Origin: Caldifarciminota bacterium
GTDB taxonomy: Bacteria; Hydrothermota; UBA3072
Length of the DNA stretch: 64,000 nt
NCBI GenBank assembly: GCA_016930175.1
Contig: JAFGHJ010000003.1
Coordinates: forward strand, 1 to 64,000
Direction of reading: 5' to 3'
Shown here: in pieces, positions 43,699 to 52,438 of the stretch
Numbering within the stretch: the stretch's first letter is position 1
Layout: every line of letters starts with the position of its first letter
The notes under the pieces: model-generated
The model's input: only the letters and a program-made list of their open reading frames with translations
Told to the model about the DNA's origin: nothing
The model's database searches: none
Translations under genes and position numbers: made by a program

Positions 43699-45011
43699 TA
43701 ATTAACCTTTTTTGTTATTCTGCTCTTGGCTATTTTAAACTGCTGTGTAAGAGGTATATTCGCAGGACAGGCATAGGAACAGCTCCCGCATTCCATGCAG
43801 GATAAAACTCCCATTTCTTTCGCTTTTTCTAATCTATTCATTTCGATGTGTTTGTACATCTCCGTGGGAAGTAAGTTCATGGGGCAGCAATCGACGCAAG
43901 CTGCGCATCTTATACAGGGAGAAGGTTCTTTTTTGAGTGTTTCTGTTTCATTCTGAACGACTATGCCGGAGGTTCCTTTTACAACACAGGATGAGATTTG
44001 AGATTGAGCAATACCCATAAGAGGACCTCCGTTTATGATTTTAGAAATTTTACCAATAGGACCTTCCGTGAGTTTAATTAAGTATTCGAAAGGGGTTCCG
44101 ATGGGGACAAGAAAATTCGATTGATGTCTGACATTTCCCGTTACGGTAACGACTCTTTCAAAAAGAGGTTTGCCAAGATAAACTGCCTCATATATTGCAA
44201 AGGCTGTTCCTACATTCTGAACATAAGCGTTTACATCGAAAGGTAACCCCCCTTCCGGAACCTTTCTTCCGGTTATAGCATCTATTAGTTGTTTTTCAGA
44301 CCCTTGAGGGTATTTGGTTTTGAGCAAAGCGAAATTAGCCCATGGAAATAGTGAAGAAGTGCTTTTCATAACTTCAAATGCGTCGAGTTTATTTGCTTCG
44401 ATTGCAATCCAAACGTTTTCCGGGTTTATTATTCTCCTTACAATATCAACTCCTTTCATAACTTCTTCGCATTTTTCCATCATTAACCTGTAATCTGAAG
44501 TGAGAAAAGGTTCACACTCGACACCGTTTATTATCAAATCTTTTATTTTTTTACTTGAAGGGACCTGTAATTTAAAATAAGTAGGGAAAGCAGCTCCGCC
44601 CATACCTACAATTCCATTATCTTTGATAATATTTATGAGTTTTTGTTTGGGAATGTTCGATATTTTAGCCCTTTCTTTTTCTTTGAAGGGTGTGGAATTT
44701 TCTTTGTTTACTTGTATTCTTATCGCTTCTTTCATACCTCCCAGGGGATGGGGATACATTACCGTGCCCATATAAGTTCCGTTTACGGGAGAATGAAGTC
44801 CGACCGATAATTTTCCGGCTGCTTTTGCGACTTTCTGTCCTATTTCAACTTCTGCGCCCTTTTCAAGTACTGGTTTTGAAGGGATTCCCGTATGTTGGGA
44901 AAGATATAGATATATAAAATCGGGCGGTTCTATTATTTTTATTTTGGAGTCTTTTGAAAATTCCTTGCAGCAGGTAGGGTGTATTCCGCCTTTAAACGTT
45001 AGGAGACTCAA
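43698..45011 (-). CDS. rnfC: Rnf complex subunit RnfC
   Basis: The 437-residue protein has TFKGGIHPTCCKEFSKDSKI at the start, the Rossmann-like NADH/FMN domain (VGMGGAAFPTYFKL; IINGVECEPFLTSDYRLM), and two 4Fe-4S clusters near the end (CIRCAACVDCCP and CMECGSCSYACP). It is the NADH-side subunit on the cytosolic face. It is of usual length without the alanine-rich tail of E. coli RsxC. The start is TTG; it overlaps the ftsX end by 20 bases. Confidence 0.93.
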   Translation of the reverse strand: MSLLTFKGGIHPTCCKEFSKDSKIKIIEPPDFIYLYLSQHTGIPSKPVLEKGAEVEIGQKVAKAAGKLSVGLHSPVNGTYMGTVMYPHPLGGMKEAIRIQVNKENSTPFKEKERAKISNIPKQKLINIIKDNGIVGMGGAAFPTYFKLQVPSSKKIKDLIINGVECEPFLTSDYRLMMEKCEEVMKGVDIVRRIINPENVWIAIEANKLDAFEVMKSTSSLFPWANFALLKTKYPQGSEKQLIDAITGRKVPEGGLPFDVNAYVQNVGTAFAIYEAVYLGKPLFERVVTVTGNVRHQSNFLVPIGTPFEYLIKLTEGPIGKISKIINGGPLMGIAQSQISSCVVKGTSGIVVQNETETLKKEPSPCIRCAACVDCCPMNLLPTEMYKHIEMNRLEKAKEMGVLSCMECGSCSYACPANIPLTQQFKIAKSRITKKVN

Positions 45012-45867
45012 ATTTCATTTCCTTTGAAGTTGTTTTTACTGCTAGTTTACTGCCGATCATTCCCAGAATTAATCCAAAAACTATAGTACCTATTATTATA
45101 AAATCATGAGGAAAATAAAATTTAACGAAAAATTTTGAAGACACTTGATAAATTAAATATAAAAGTCCCCCGCTCATAGCTGCGGCAACACCACCTTCTA
45201 TTGCGCCCGCGAGGATAAATTGTGCATGTATAGTTTTTTCTGTGGCTCCGACGAGTTTCATTACTTCTATAGTTCTCTTTCGGGCGAGAACTGTGAGACG
45301 TATAGTGTTTGAAACAACAAAAACCGAAGCAAAACCAATTACTATTCCCAGTAGGATGTCAAAAAGGAATAAAATTTTTACCACTTTATCCAATCTGTTA
45401 ATCCAGCTTTCTCCGTATTCCACGGCGATAAATTCATCGAAAATTTTTATTTTCTCAGACACTTCTTTTACTTTTTCAGGTGAAGTAAATCCGTCTTTTA
45501 ATTTTATACTGAACGATGCGGGTAGAGGGTTCGTTTTTACCGCTTCAATTAAACTCGGAGCATCCTGTATCTCTTCCTGAAATTTTTTTAACGCTTCTTC
45601 TTTGCTAACGTATTCCACGCTTTCTACTCCCACCATGGACATAAGTTTTTCGGAAAGTTCTTCTACTTGCTTTTGGGGTAAGCTTTCTCTTAAGAATGCG
45701 TTTATTTCGACTTTCTCCCTGGCTAGGTTTATTACACCGAAGAGATTAAAAGTTCCCCAGAGGAAAGCCCCAAGCAGGAAAAGAGAAAAAAACATTATGC
45801 CTATGGCAATGAAAGTCATAACGCCATTTCTCCTGAGTCCGATTAAAGCTTCTCTTAGCGAAAACAT
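44992..45867 (-). CDS. ftsX: Cell-division ABC permease FtsX
   Basis: The 291-residue protein has an N-terminal helix (VMTFIAIGIMFFSLFLLGAFL), a periplasmic loop of about 120 residues (VEINAFLRESLPQKQVEELSEKL, the extracellular domain that activates peptidoglycan hydrolases) and three further helices. TIEVMKLVGATEKTIHAQFILAGAIEGG is the FtsX family signature before the third helix. It works with FtsE, one base upstream. Confidence 0.9.
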   Translation of the reverse strand: MFSLREALIGLRRNGVMTFIAIGIMFFSLFLLGAFLWGTFNLFGVINLAREKVEINAFLRESLPQKQVEELSEKLMSMVGVESVEYVSKEEALKKFQEEIQDAPSLIEAVKTNPLPASFSIKLKDGFTSPEKVKEVSEKIKIFDEFIAVEYGESWINRLDKVVKILFLFDILLGIVIGFASVFVVSNTIRLTVLARKRTIEVMKLVGATEKTIHAQFILAGAIEGGVAAAMSGGLLYLIYQVSSKFFVKFYFPHDFIIIGTIVFGLILGMIGSKLAVKTTSKEMKFESPNV

Positions 45868-45868
45868 A

Positions 45869-46525
45869 TTATTTTGTTGTTATTTGCCCCTGTTCAAGGT
45901 TTATGAATCTGCCGCCCATTCTTTTTGCAAGTTCTACACCATGTGTAGCCATTAAAACAGCGGTCCCTGCGGTGTTTACTTCCTGGAGTATTTTTATTAT
46001 TTCCTCGGAACCTTCCGGGTCTATATTGCCGGTCGGTTCATCGGCAAGAAGAATAAAGGGTTCTCTCACCAGAGCTCTTGCAATTGCTGTTTTTTGTTGT
46101 TCTCCGCCTGAAAGTGTGTATGGGAAATCATTTCTCTTGTGAGATAGTCCTACAAGAGTGAGCGCTTTCATAACTTTTTCTCTCATTTTTCTGCCCGATT
46201 GACCCGTGACTTCAAGCGCGAATGCGACATTCTCGTAAACTGTTTTATCCTTTAATAATTTAAAATCCTGGAAAATAATACCTATTCTTCTTCGCAGGAA
46301 AGGAATTTCTTCTTCTTTTATGGTCGACGACAGAAATCCCGCTACGGCTACTTCGCCTTCGTCCGGGAAAATGTCCATGTATATAAGGCGCAGAAGAGTG
46401 GTTTTCCCTGAGCCGGTTTGTCCCGTAAGAAATAGGAAATCACCTTTTGCTATTGAGATATCAATGTTTTTAAGGGCATACCAGCCTTTCTTGAATCTTT
46501 TGCTAACGTTTCTTATTTCGATCAT
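45869..46525 (-). CDS. ftsE: Cell-division ABC ATPase FtsE
   Basis: The 218-residue ABC ATPase has Walker A LTGQTGSGKTTLLRL, Q-loop IIFQDFKLLKDKTVYENVAFAL, signature TLSGGEQQKTAIARAL and Walker B ILLADEPTGNID. The Q-loop text and the size are typical for FtsE. It heads the eight-gene operon and drives FtsX-mediated activation of cell-wall hydrolases. Confidence 0.92.
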   Translation of the reverse strand: MIEIRNVSKRFKKGWYALKNIDISIAKGDFLFLTGQTGSGKTTLLRLIYMDIFPDEGEVAVAGFLSSTIKEEEIPFLRRRIGIIFQDFKLLKDKTVYENVAFALEVTGQSGRKMREKVMKALTLVGLSHKRNDFPYTLSGGEQQKTAIARALVREPFILLADEPTGNIDPEGSEEIIKILQEVNTAGTAVLMATHGVELAKRMGGRFINLEQGQITTK

Positions 46526-46545
46526 ATCTTCTTGTTGCTTGTAAA

Positions 46546-46571
46546 ATTATATGAACTGATTGTTTTGTCAA
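46546..46571 (-). promoter_or_regulatory. Possible promoter of the ftsEX-rnf-mfd operon
   Basis: On the minus strand TTGACA (46571-46566) and TATAAT (46551-46546) are both consensus but only 14 bases apart; with 16 bases the -10 would be TAATTT. Confidence 0.45.
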
Positions 46572-46605
46572 GGTGCGTTTTTCCCGCCCCCCCGCCCCCT
46601 TTTTT

Positions 46606-46633
46606 TACCACAGAGTACACAGAGAACATAAAG
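46606..46633 (+). repeat. CACAGAG-type intergenic repeat
   Basis: TACCACAGAGTACACAGAGA then ACATAAAG, one of the cleanest copies of this family; preceded by a C-rich run. Confidence 0.65.
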
Positions 46634-46674
46634 ATTTTAATTTTGTTTTTTACTTGAGTCCTCGAACCCTTTTC

Positions 46675-48948
46675 TTATAAAATACTTTCCAGCTCTATTA
46701 GCTTTACTTCGTCGTCCTTTCCGAGTGTTTCTTTTATCTCTTCTTTTGCGGAGATATAAATTATCTGCCAGCCGGATTTTGAAATATCTTTTAACATCCT
46801 GATCAAGACCTTTAAACGGTTATGGCTTGCTTTTACAAATGGGTCATCAAGAATAAAGAACCCTTTTTCTCCCCCCAGTATTTTTTCTCCGAGAGCAAGT
46901 CTTATCGAAAGATACAACTGATCGTACGTGCCGCCTGAAAGCTGCCAGGGGTAAAGAATGGCTTCATCTTTTCTTACAACCATAATCTTTTCTTCTTTTT
47001 CTTCGAATATAACACTCGTATAAAGTCCTCCGGTAATTTTAGAAAAATATTCAGACACAGCGCTTTCCTCGCCGAATTGCTCCCTTATTTTTGTCTTTTC
47101 CTCTTCCGCTATCTCCTCGAGTATTCCGAGAGAAACAATCGCGTCTTCCTTCGCGAATTCTTTTCCTTCGATAAAAGTCCTGACTTTTGTTTCGATATTA
47201 TTCAGGTCTCTTACTCCATGACAGCGGAGATCTTTTTCTTCCAGGATATTATTCGCCTTTTTCTCTATTTCTTTAAATCTCTCACTCAATATGTTTAATT
47301 TGCCTTCGGACTCGCCGAGCTTTTCCCTGGCTGATGAGATTTCTTTGCTCAAAACAGCATAATCTTTCTCATTGAACTCAACGTCTTTTGCCTTTTCAGC
47401 AAAGGCTTTTAAATCCCTGATTTTCTCTGTTCTGTCTCCGGTCCCAAGGATTTCCTCTAACACTCTTTCTTCTTTTTCGACCTCTCTTCCTAGTCTTTCT
47501 TTTTTTTCTAAATTCTCGCTGAATTCCTTTAAACTCTCAACGAAGGTATCGGATTTGATTTTCCGAATAAAGTCGTTATTGTTTTCTGTTTTTTCGTTAA
47601 GTTCGGGAATTGTTTTTTCTTTTAGCTCCGCTATTCTGTTTTTTAAGGTTCCCAACTCCACTTTTTTCATGTTAATTTCTCCTTCTTTCTCCCCGAACTT
47701 CAAAGAAAACATTTCAACTTCACCTAAGAAATCTTCGATTGTTTCTCCCTTTATTCCCAGTCCTGTTAGATCTATTCTCAACGCCTCTAAATGTTTTTCA
47801 AATAGGGCTTTACTCTTTTTACTCTTTAAAAGCAGGCCCATAAAAACAAAGAAACACACTCCGAAAACACCTGCTAAAATTGTGAATACAAGAGTTTGAT
47901 TAAGTATCAAACCCAGAATTGAAATAGCGAGCAAAATCGAAACCACAAAGAAACTTTGCTGGTTTACCAGAGTAAAAGTTCTTTCTGAAGATGTTTCTAT
48001 TTTTCTGTTTTTTAAGTCTGCTAGCCTGGATCTTAAAATGTCTATCTTTTCTTTTTTGTTCTTTTTTATTCTAAATTCATTTTCCTTTTCCTTTAGATCA
48101 TCTTCAATGGTTTTTATTCTCGTTTCGCTTTCTTTTAATGCTTTATTTATTTCTATAAATTTTATTCCTATCCTTTTGATTTCCCTTTCGGCGTCTCTCC
48201 ATTTGATGAAATCCTCCTCGGAAAATGCAGATAAATCTTCGAGATCTTTTTTGCAGCTGTCTATTTTACTGAGTGCGGTTGCGGCTCTTTCGTAGGCAAG
48301 TCTTTTTCTCGCCTCTTCAAACTTGCTCCGAAGAATTTCCTTTGTTTTTATTTCATCAAATAGGCGAATCCATTCTCGCTCAAGTTTCTCAAGTCCTTCT
48401 TCTTCTATTTCTCTTTTAAGAGATTTTATGTCTTCCAGAAGTGTGAAAGAATCTTCGATTCTTGTTTTAAGATGACCGTCTTCTTTTCTGTTAGAAAAAT
48501 CTCCGCCGGGAGTCAGCTCGGAAAATTCTAAAATCTTTTCTCTTAATTTATTTATTCTGTTAGTCTGAAGACCGGTCAGCCGGTTTGTAACTTCTGTGTA
48601 GAACGAAGCTTCGGATTCTATTGAAAGGTCGCTATTTCTTATTACAAATATATTTCGGCACTCCCCGGCAGTAACAGGAAAAATATCATCAAGATGAATT
48701 TTTCTCCCGAGTTTTTTTTCTTCTTCTTCGGTCTTTATTATGATATACCCGTCAACTTCCTGGTTTACCCTGTTGATATTCTTAAAATCCTTTACGTTTT
48801 TTCCCAATAAAAGTTTTATTAACGCTTCTAAAGTGAGTGTTTTACCCGTCTCGTTAGCGCCGTAGATTAAGTTGAAATCAGAGAGGGCTGTTTTTCCTCT
48901 GTCGGGAAGCGGCCCGTAATGGGTTATCCAAAATTCTTTTATTCTCAT
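46675..48948 (-). CDS. YhaN/SbcC-like AAA ATPase with central membrane segments
   Basis: The 757-residue protein is an SMC/Rad50-type ATPase: N-terminal DFNLIYGANETGKTLTLEAL (Walker A), long coiled coils, and C-terminal signature QLSGGTYDQLYLSIRLALGE with Walker B FFILDDPFVKAS. In the middle (about 328-375) are two hydrophobic stretches (FFVVSILLAISILGLIL; LVFTILAGVFGVCFFVFMGLLL), a feature of YhaN rather than SbcC. It should form a DNA-end-processing complex with the adjacent YhaO-like phosphoesterase, its start overlapping that gene's stop (ATGA). Confidence 0.82.
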   Translation of the reverse strand: MRIKEFWITHYGPLPDRGKTALSDFNLIYGANETGKTLTLEALIKLLLGKNVKDFKNINRVNQEVDGYIIIKTEEEEKKLGRKIHLDDIFPVTAGECRNIFVIRNSDLSIESEASFYTEVTNRLTGLQTNRINKLREKILEFSELTPGGDFSNRKEDGHLKTRIEDSFTLLEDIKSLKREIEEEGLEKLEREWIRLFDEIKTKEILRSKFEEARKRLAYERAATALSKIDSCKKDLEDLSAFSEEDFIKWRDAEREIKRIGIKFIEINKALKESETRIKTIEDDLKEKENEFRIKKNKKEKIDILRSRLADLKNRKIETSSERTFTLVNQQSFFVVSILLAISILGLILNQTLVFTILAGVFGVCFFVFMGLLLKSKKSKALFEKHLEALRIDLTGLGIKGETIEDFLGEVEMFSLKFGEKEGEINMKKVELGTLKNRIAELKEKTIPELNEKTENNNDFIRKIKSDTFVESLKEFSENLEKKERLGREVEKEERVLEEILGTGDRTEKIRDLKAFAEKAKDVEFNEKDYAVLSKEISSAREKLGESEGKLNILSERFKEIEKKANNILEEKDLRCHGVRDLNNIETKVRTFIEGKEFAKEDAIVSLGILEEIAEEEKTKIREQFGEESAVSEYFSKITGGLYTSVIFEEKEEKIMVVRKDEAILYPWQLSGGTYDQLYLSIRLALGEKILGGEKGFFILDDPFVKASHNRLKVLIRMLKDISKSGWQIIYISAKEEIKETLGKDDEVKLIELESIL

Positions 48949-49985
48949 TCTTCGCTCTCGAGTAAACTTTTAATAACAAGTTTTTTTATTTTTTGCTTTC
49001 TGGAAGGATTTAACTTTTCGAGTTTGCTATTGAAAGCTTTAAATAGTTCATCTTCTGTTAATTGTTTTATACCTCTTACTCTATTTTCGATTTCAAGATT
49101 TGCATGTTTATCTTCCAATTCTTTAATTTTCTTATGGAAATCTTCTTCGTTTTCTTCCGTATAGCCCGTTAGAGAAACCAGAAATTTGGCTTCTTTTGGC
49201 GATTTTCTTATTTTCTTCTTAATCTTCGCGACCGGAGAAGAAGTGTCTTCAGGGTAAATCGAAAGTGTAAGTTTCTTGTAGTAAGGAGTATTTACCTTAT
49301 ACTGAGAGGGAGGATTGCCTGCTTCGAAAAGATTAACTGATCTTCTGCCCGTTTCTTTTCTCGTTATCGAGATTGGGGAGCCCGGATATACGAAAAATCC
49401 TCCGGAGTCTAATTCATATACCTGAAAATTAGTATGAAAATGGCCGGCAAGAACATATTGTAAATTAAGGTTGTCAAAAAAGGAGAGCCGTACGCTCATA
49501 TAACTGATTTCTTCTTCTCCAAAGTCAGAGCCGGAGAATGAATGGTCGAGAAGTTCGCCGTGAAAGAGCAACAAATTGACTTTATCGTTGGTAGTAAGCT
49601 CCTTGATTTTTCTTAAATTATTTCTTACCTCTCCGCTTGTAATATTCCTGAAAGGAAAGCCGAAAAATCGTAACTTTTCGTATTCCAGCGGTTCGGTAAG
49701 GTTCCTTATTATTTTTACTTTTTCTCCGAGAAAAGCCTCAGAGCCGAAAGCCTTTTCGTCATGATTGCCCGCTATAATAATAAATTCATAATCCGCGTCA
49801 TTTAGTAAGGGTCTTATTTCGGGGTATAATTTTACAAAACTGCTTTTTTCATCAAACAAATCTCCTGAAATAACAAAAAAGCCAATTTTTTCTTTTGAGC
49901 CGATTTTAATTAGTGATTCGAAAGCTCTCCAGGAATCGTCTTTGTATTCTTTTATATGTATATCAGAAGTATGAAGTATTTTCAT
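48945..49985 (-). CDS. YhaO/SbcD-like metallophosphoesterase
   Basis: The 346-residue protein has the calcineurin-like metal motifs: TSDIHIKE, VISGDLFDE, IIAGNHDEK, LLFHGEL and LAGHFHTNFQ. This is the Mre11/SbcD set. The C-terminal part contains a capping domain and a lysine-rich end (RKQKIKKLVIKSLL). With the downstream YhaN-like ATPase it should act as a DNA double-strand-break nuclease. Confidence 0.86.
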   Translation of the reverse strand: MKILHTSDIHIKEYKDDSWRAFESLIKIGSKEKIGFFVISGDLFDEKSSFVKLYPEIRPLLNDADYEFIIIAGNHDEKAFGSEAFLGEKVKIIRNLTEPLEYEKLRFFGFPFRNITSGEVRNNLRKIKELTTNDKVNLLLFHGELLDHSFSGSDFGEEEISYMSVRLSFFDNLNLQYVLAGHFHTNFQVYELDSGGFFVYPGSPISITRKETGRRSVNLFEAGNPPSQYKVNTPYYKKLTLSIYPEDTSSPVAKIKKKIRKSPKEAKFLVSLTGYTEENEEDFHKKIKELEDKHANLEIENRVRGIKQLTEDELFKAFNSKLEKLNPSRKQKIKKLVIKSLLESEE

Positions 49986-49986
49986 T

Positions 49987-51165
49987 TTACCAGAGTTTTT
50001 TAAGTTGAATGCCTTTATAATAATGACTTAAAATTTTTTGATAGCTATATCTTTCTTTAGCCATTTCCATAGCGCCGTACTGACACATGCCGACACCGTG
50101 TCCGTAGCCTTTTCCGGAAACAATAATCTGATTGCTCTTTACCTTTATCTGGAAAATCAGGGATTTCAGAGAGCCCCTGTCATCGCTAAAAAGCCTTCTA
50201 ATCTGGTCCTTTTCAAGATAAAATTTTCCGATATCTGTGTTTATTTCAATAGTTCTTACTCTGTTCGTTCTCGTTCTCTTTGTTATTCTGATCCATTCAA
50301 TTCTGTTAGGCGTTTTCCCGAAAAAGTCTTTTATTTGTTTCTTTATAACCTCAAAAAATTCTCTCTTATCATAGATTCTTTCCCAGCGGTAGTGAGGGGA
50401 AAACCTGCAGAAATCTTTTCTGTCCCATCCGGCGTCTCGAACCGAGCGGAGATAGGGTATTCTCTCTCCAATCCATATGTTTTCGTTGTTCTCGGTAATT
50501 CCGCCGCACGTAGAAGAATATTTGGCATCTATTATTTTTCCGTCGTAAATCGCAACAATTCCACGGGTGGATTCAACAGCTTTGTAAATTATTTTATCCG
50601 TTTTGCTCACTCCCCCGTAAACCTGATCCCATATCGTGGTACTTATATCAAAGGGTTCATTAGGCTTTATGTGTGCCATAACAAAGGACCGAGCGGCGAC
50701 CGCCTGAGCTTTTAACGCTTCTATCTGGCTCTCCGGCAGGTTGCCCATCTCAAAAGGTATAACTCCTTTCAAATAATCTTCGATTTTAACGTGATTTACC
50801 ACTAAAACGTCGCCGAACCTTGATACTACTATTGTTCCCGGATAGATTTCTCCATCTATTTTTATAAATCTTTTTGTGGATTCTAAAGAGATTGGAAGTT
50901 CGGGGTCTTTTATGTTTCCTTCGGGTGTAATTATTTTTAGAGCGGGGTCGAAATACAGGGATACCCGCCCGGATACAGTGCCGTTCTTATCGCCTGTTTT
51001 AATTTTAATTTTTGAGTCGGATGTAAATTCGATACTCCCGGGATTTTTTTTCAATAATATCCTTACCGTAGGTTCTTCCTGGTATCTTCTTGTCGGCGTG
51101 ACCATAGGGACGCAGGAAGATATAAACAGCAAAACAACTAAAAGGATATTAACTTTTGATTTCAT
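49987..51165 (-). CDS. SpoIID/LytB-domain lipoprotein
   Basis: The 392-residue protein has a lipobox (VVLLFISSC, cysteine at 18). Its SpoIID/LytB domain shows VKIEDYLKGVIPFEMGNLPESQIEALKAQAVAARSF, YSSTCGGITENNENIW and the terminal GKGYGHGVGMCQYGAMEMA. SpoIID is a lytic transglycosylase acting on denuded glycan strands; outside spore formers these proteins remodel peptidoglycan. It probably acts at the cell wall from a lipid anchor. Confidence 0.88.
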   Translation of the reverse strand: MKSKVNILLVVLLFISSCVPMVTPTRRYQEEPTVRILLKKNPGSIEFTSDSKIKIKTGDKNGTVSGRVSLYFDPALKIITPEGNIKDPELPISLESTKRFIKIDGEIYPGTIVVSRFGDVLVVNHVKIEDYLKGVIPFEMGNLPESQIEALKAQAVAARSFVMAHIKPNEPFDISTTIWDQVYGGVSKTDKIIYKAVESTRGIVAIYDGKIIDAKYSSTCGGITENNENIWIGERIPYLRSVRDAGWDRKDFCRFSPHYRWERIYDKREFFEVIKKQIKDFFGKTPNRIEWIRITKRTRTNRVRTIEINTDIGKFYLEKDQIRRLFSDDRGSLKSLIFQIKVKSNQIIVSGKGYGHGVGMCQYGAMEMAKERYSYQKILSHYYKGIQLKKLW

Positions 51166-51616
51166 TTATTACCTTTTCTATTTCTTTATAATGCGTTCCT
51201 CTCCAGAAAACCCTGCCGCATTCCGGGCATCTCTTAAAATCATTATGGATTTCAAAGACGTAAGGAGGGACGTCTTCTTTTATAGTTTCCTTTTTTACGT
51301 CTTTTGTTTCTGTATTGCAAACAGGACAGCGGGAAAACGGCGATTCGATATCCACTAAGTTTGCTATTTGCTTCAGCTGATCCATTATATGCTCGGATTC
51401 TATTAATATTACATCATTATACTTATCGGCCAGAATTTTAGAACGTGTTAAAATCCTGCGCCCTTCCTTTCTGCTGTGGTGAATTATTGTCTTACCGTTT
51501 GTGTTTCTATAATACATAGTATCTAATCCCAACAGTCTCATCCATTTCGCAAGCCGTCCCAGCATGAAATCACATATGAACCTGGGACTTTTTCTAATAG
51601 AACCCTCCCGTTTCAC
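51149..51616 (-). CDS. Mut7-C RNase-domain protein with zinc ribbon
   Basis: The protein (155 residues from GTG 51616) has the Mut7-C pattern: FICDFMLGRLAKWMRLLGLDT, GRRILTRSK and DVILIESEH in a PIN-like fold, then a zinc ribbon formed by CPVC and CPEC. Family members are thought to be nucleases. The GTG has no ribosome site, whereas GGGAGGG is followed four bases later by ATT (51598-51596), which overlaps the TAG of the upstream DUF5362 gene. An ATT start would give 149 residues. Confidence 0.83.
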   Translation of the reverse strand: MKREGSIRKSPRFICDFMLGRLAKWMRLLGLDTMYYRNTNGKTIIHHSRKEGRRILTRSKILADKYNDVILIESEHIMDQLKQIANLVDIESPFSRCPVCNTETKDVKKETIKEDVPPYVFEIHNDFKRCPECGRVFWRGTHYKEIEKVINEIKS

Positions 51617-51962
51617 CTAAGATACCGCCAACCATAGCTATTCCGAATATTATAAACCATATAACGCTTAAAGCCGTTGATATTATAGTGAATATTCCGG
51701 TAAGAATAAAAAAGGTCTTAAGAGAGTTAAACGTATCCCCCAGAGATTCTACTTTTCCATCGGCAACTTCTCTGCAGTTCTTTGAAGCCTTCAAGAGAAT
51801 GATGCCGAGCCAGATGGGCATCCATGCTATTATAATTCCGAATATCGACAATGCATAAAGTGCTCCGATTGCGATAGAAAATATTGCCAGAAACTTTATC
51901 CATCCATTCATATCCTTAGAGCTCGTAATAACTTTTTCTTCGGTGACACTATCCAATTCCAT
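51594..51962 (-). CDS. DUF5362-family small membrane protein
   Basis: The 122-residue protein has MNGWIKFLAIFSIAIGALYALSIFGIIIAWMPIWLGIILL, then a loop with a short helix and two further hydrophobic segments. This fits DUF5362, a small membrane family of unknown function. A second member is at 55740-56117. A good ribosome site (AAAAGGAGGT) precedes the ATG, and it is first in the operon leading to the YhaN-like gene. Confidence 0.78.
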   Translation of the reverse strand: MELDSVTEEKVITSSKDMNGWIKFLAIFSIAIGALYALSIFGIIIAWMPIWLGIILLKASKNCREVADGKVESLGDTFNSLKTFFILTGIFTIISTALSVIWFIIFGIAMVGGILGETGGFY

Positions 51963-51979
51963 AAGACCTCCTTTTCGAT

Positions 51980-52008
51980 ATAATAGGAAAACTTGTAGAG
52001 GAAGTCAA
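51980..52008 (-). promoter_or_regulatory. Promoter of the DUF5362-to-yhaN-like operon
   Basis: On the minus strand TTGACT (52008-52003), 17 bases, TATTAT (51985-51980). Confidence 0.6.
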
Positions 52009-52020
52009 GTATTTTTTTTA

Positions 52021-52436
52021 TGCCACGAAGGCACGAAGACACAAAGATAATAGGACGCAGATGAACGCAGATTTTCAGGATTTATTATTTTGTTGCCTAG
52101 CCCCCAACTCACCCCTAGAAAACTAATGTCTACACAAAGAACTCAAAGACATAGAGAATTTCAAATCTGTTTTTTACCCACCAACACACCCACGCACAAA
52201 CGCACTAACTAAAAAATAACCACAGAGGACGTAGAGAAAAAAAACACACCGAGATCACAGAGCCCGCACCCCACTCAAGTAATTAGACGCAGATACGAAT
52301 AGGATAAATAGGATTTGTTATTTAGGTTTTATAGCTAACAGCGAAAGGCCAAAGGCTAATAGCTAAGTTCAAGAACAAATAACACGGATTACAAAAATCA
52401 TTCAGTTCTTAGTGCCTTGGTGTCTTAGTGGAGAAT
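52021..52436 (+). repeat. Dense array of intergenic repeat families
   Basis: No gene lies in 51963-52438. The array starts with TGCCACGAAGGCACGAAGAC (52021) and GGACGCAGATGAACGCAGAT (52053). It continues with CACAAAGAACTCAAAGACA words (52133), CACAGAG-type words (52219-52268), a TAGACGCAGATACGAATAGG copy (52284), a GCTAACAGCGAAAGGCCAAA run (52334), and GTGCCTTGGTGTCTTAGTGG (52412). Confidence 0.7.
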
Positions 52437-52438
52437 CT

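Noticed and set aside
40579-45011. Na+-NQR instead of Rnf
   Set aside because: The first gene is RnfC with two 4Fe-4S clusters, not NqrA, and no NqrF-type flavoprotein gene is present.
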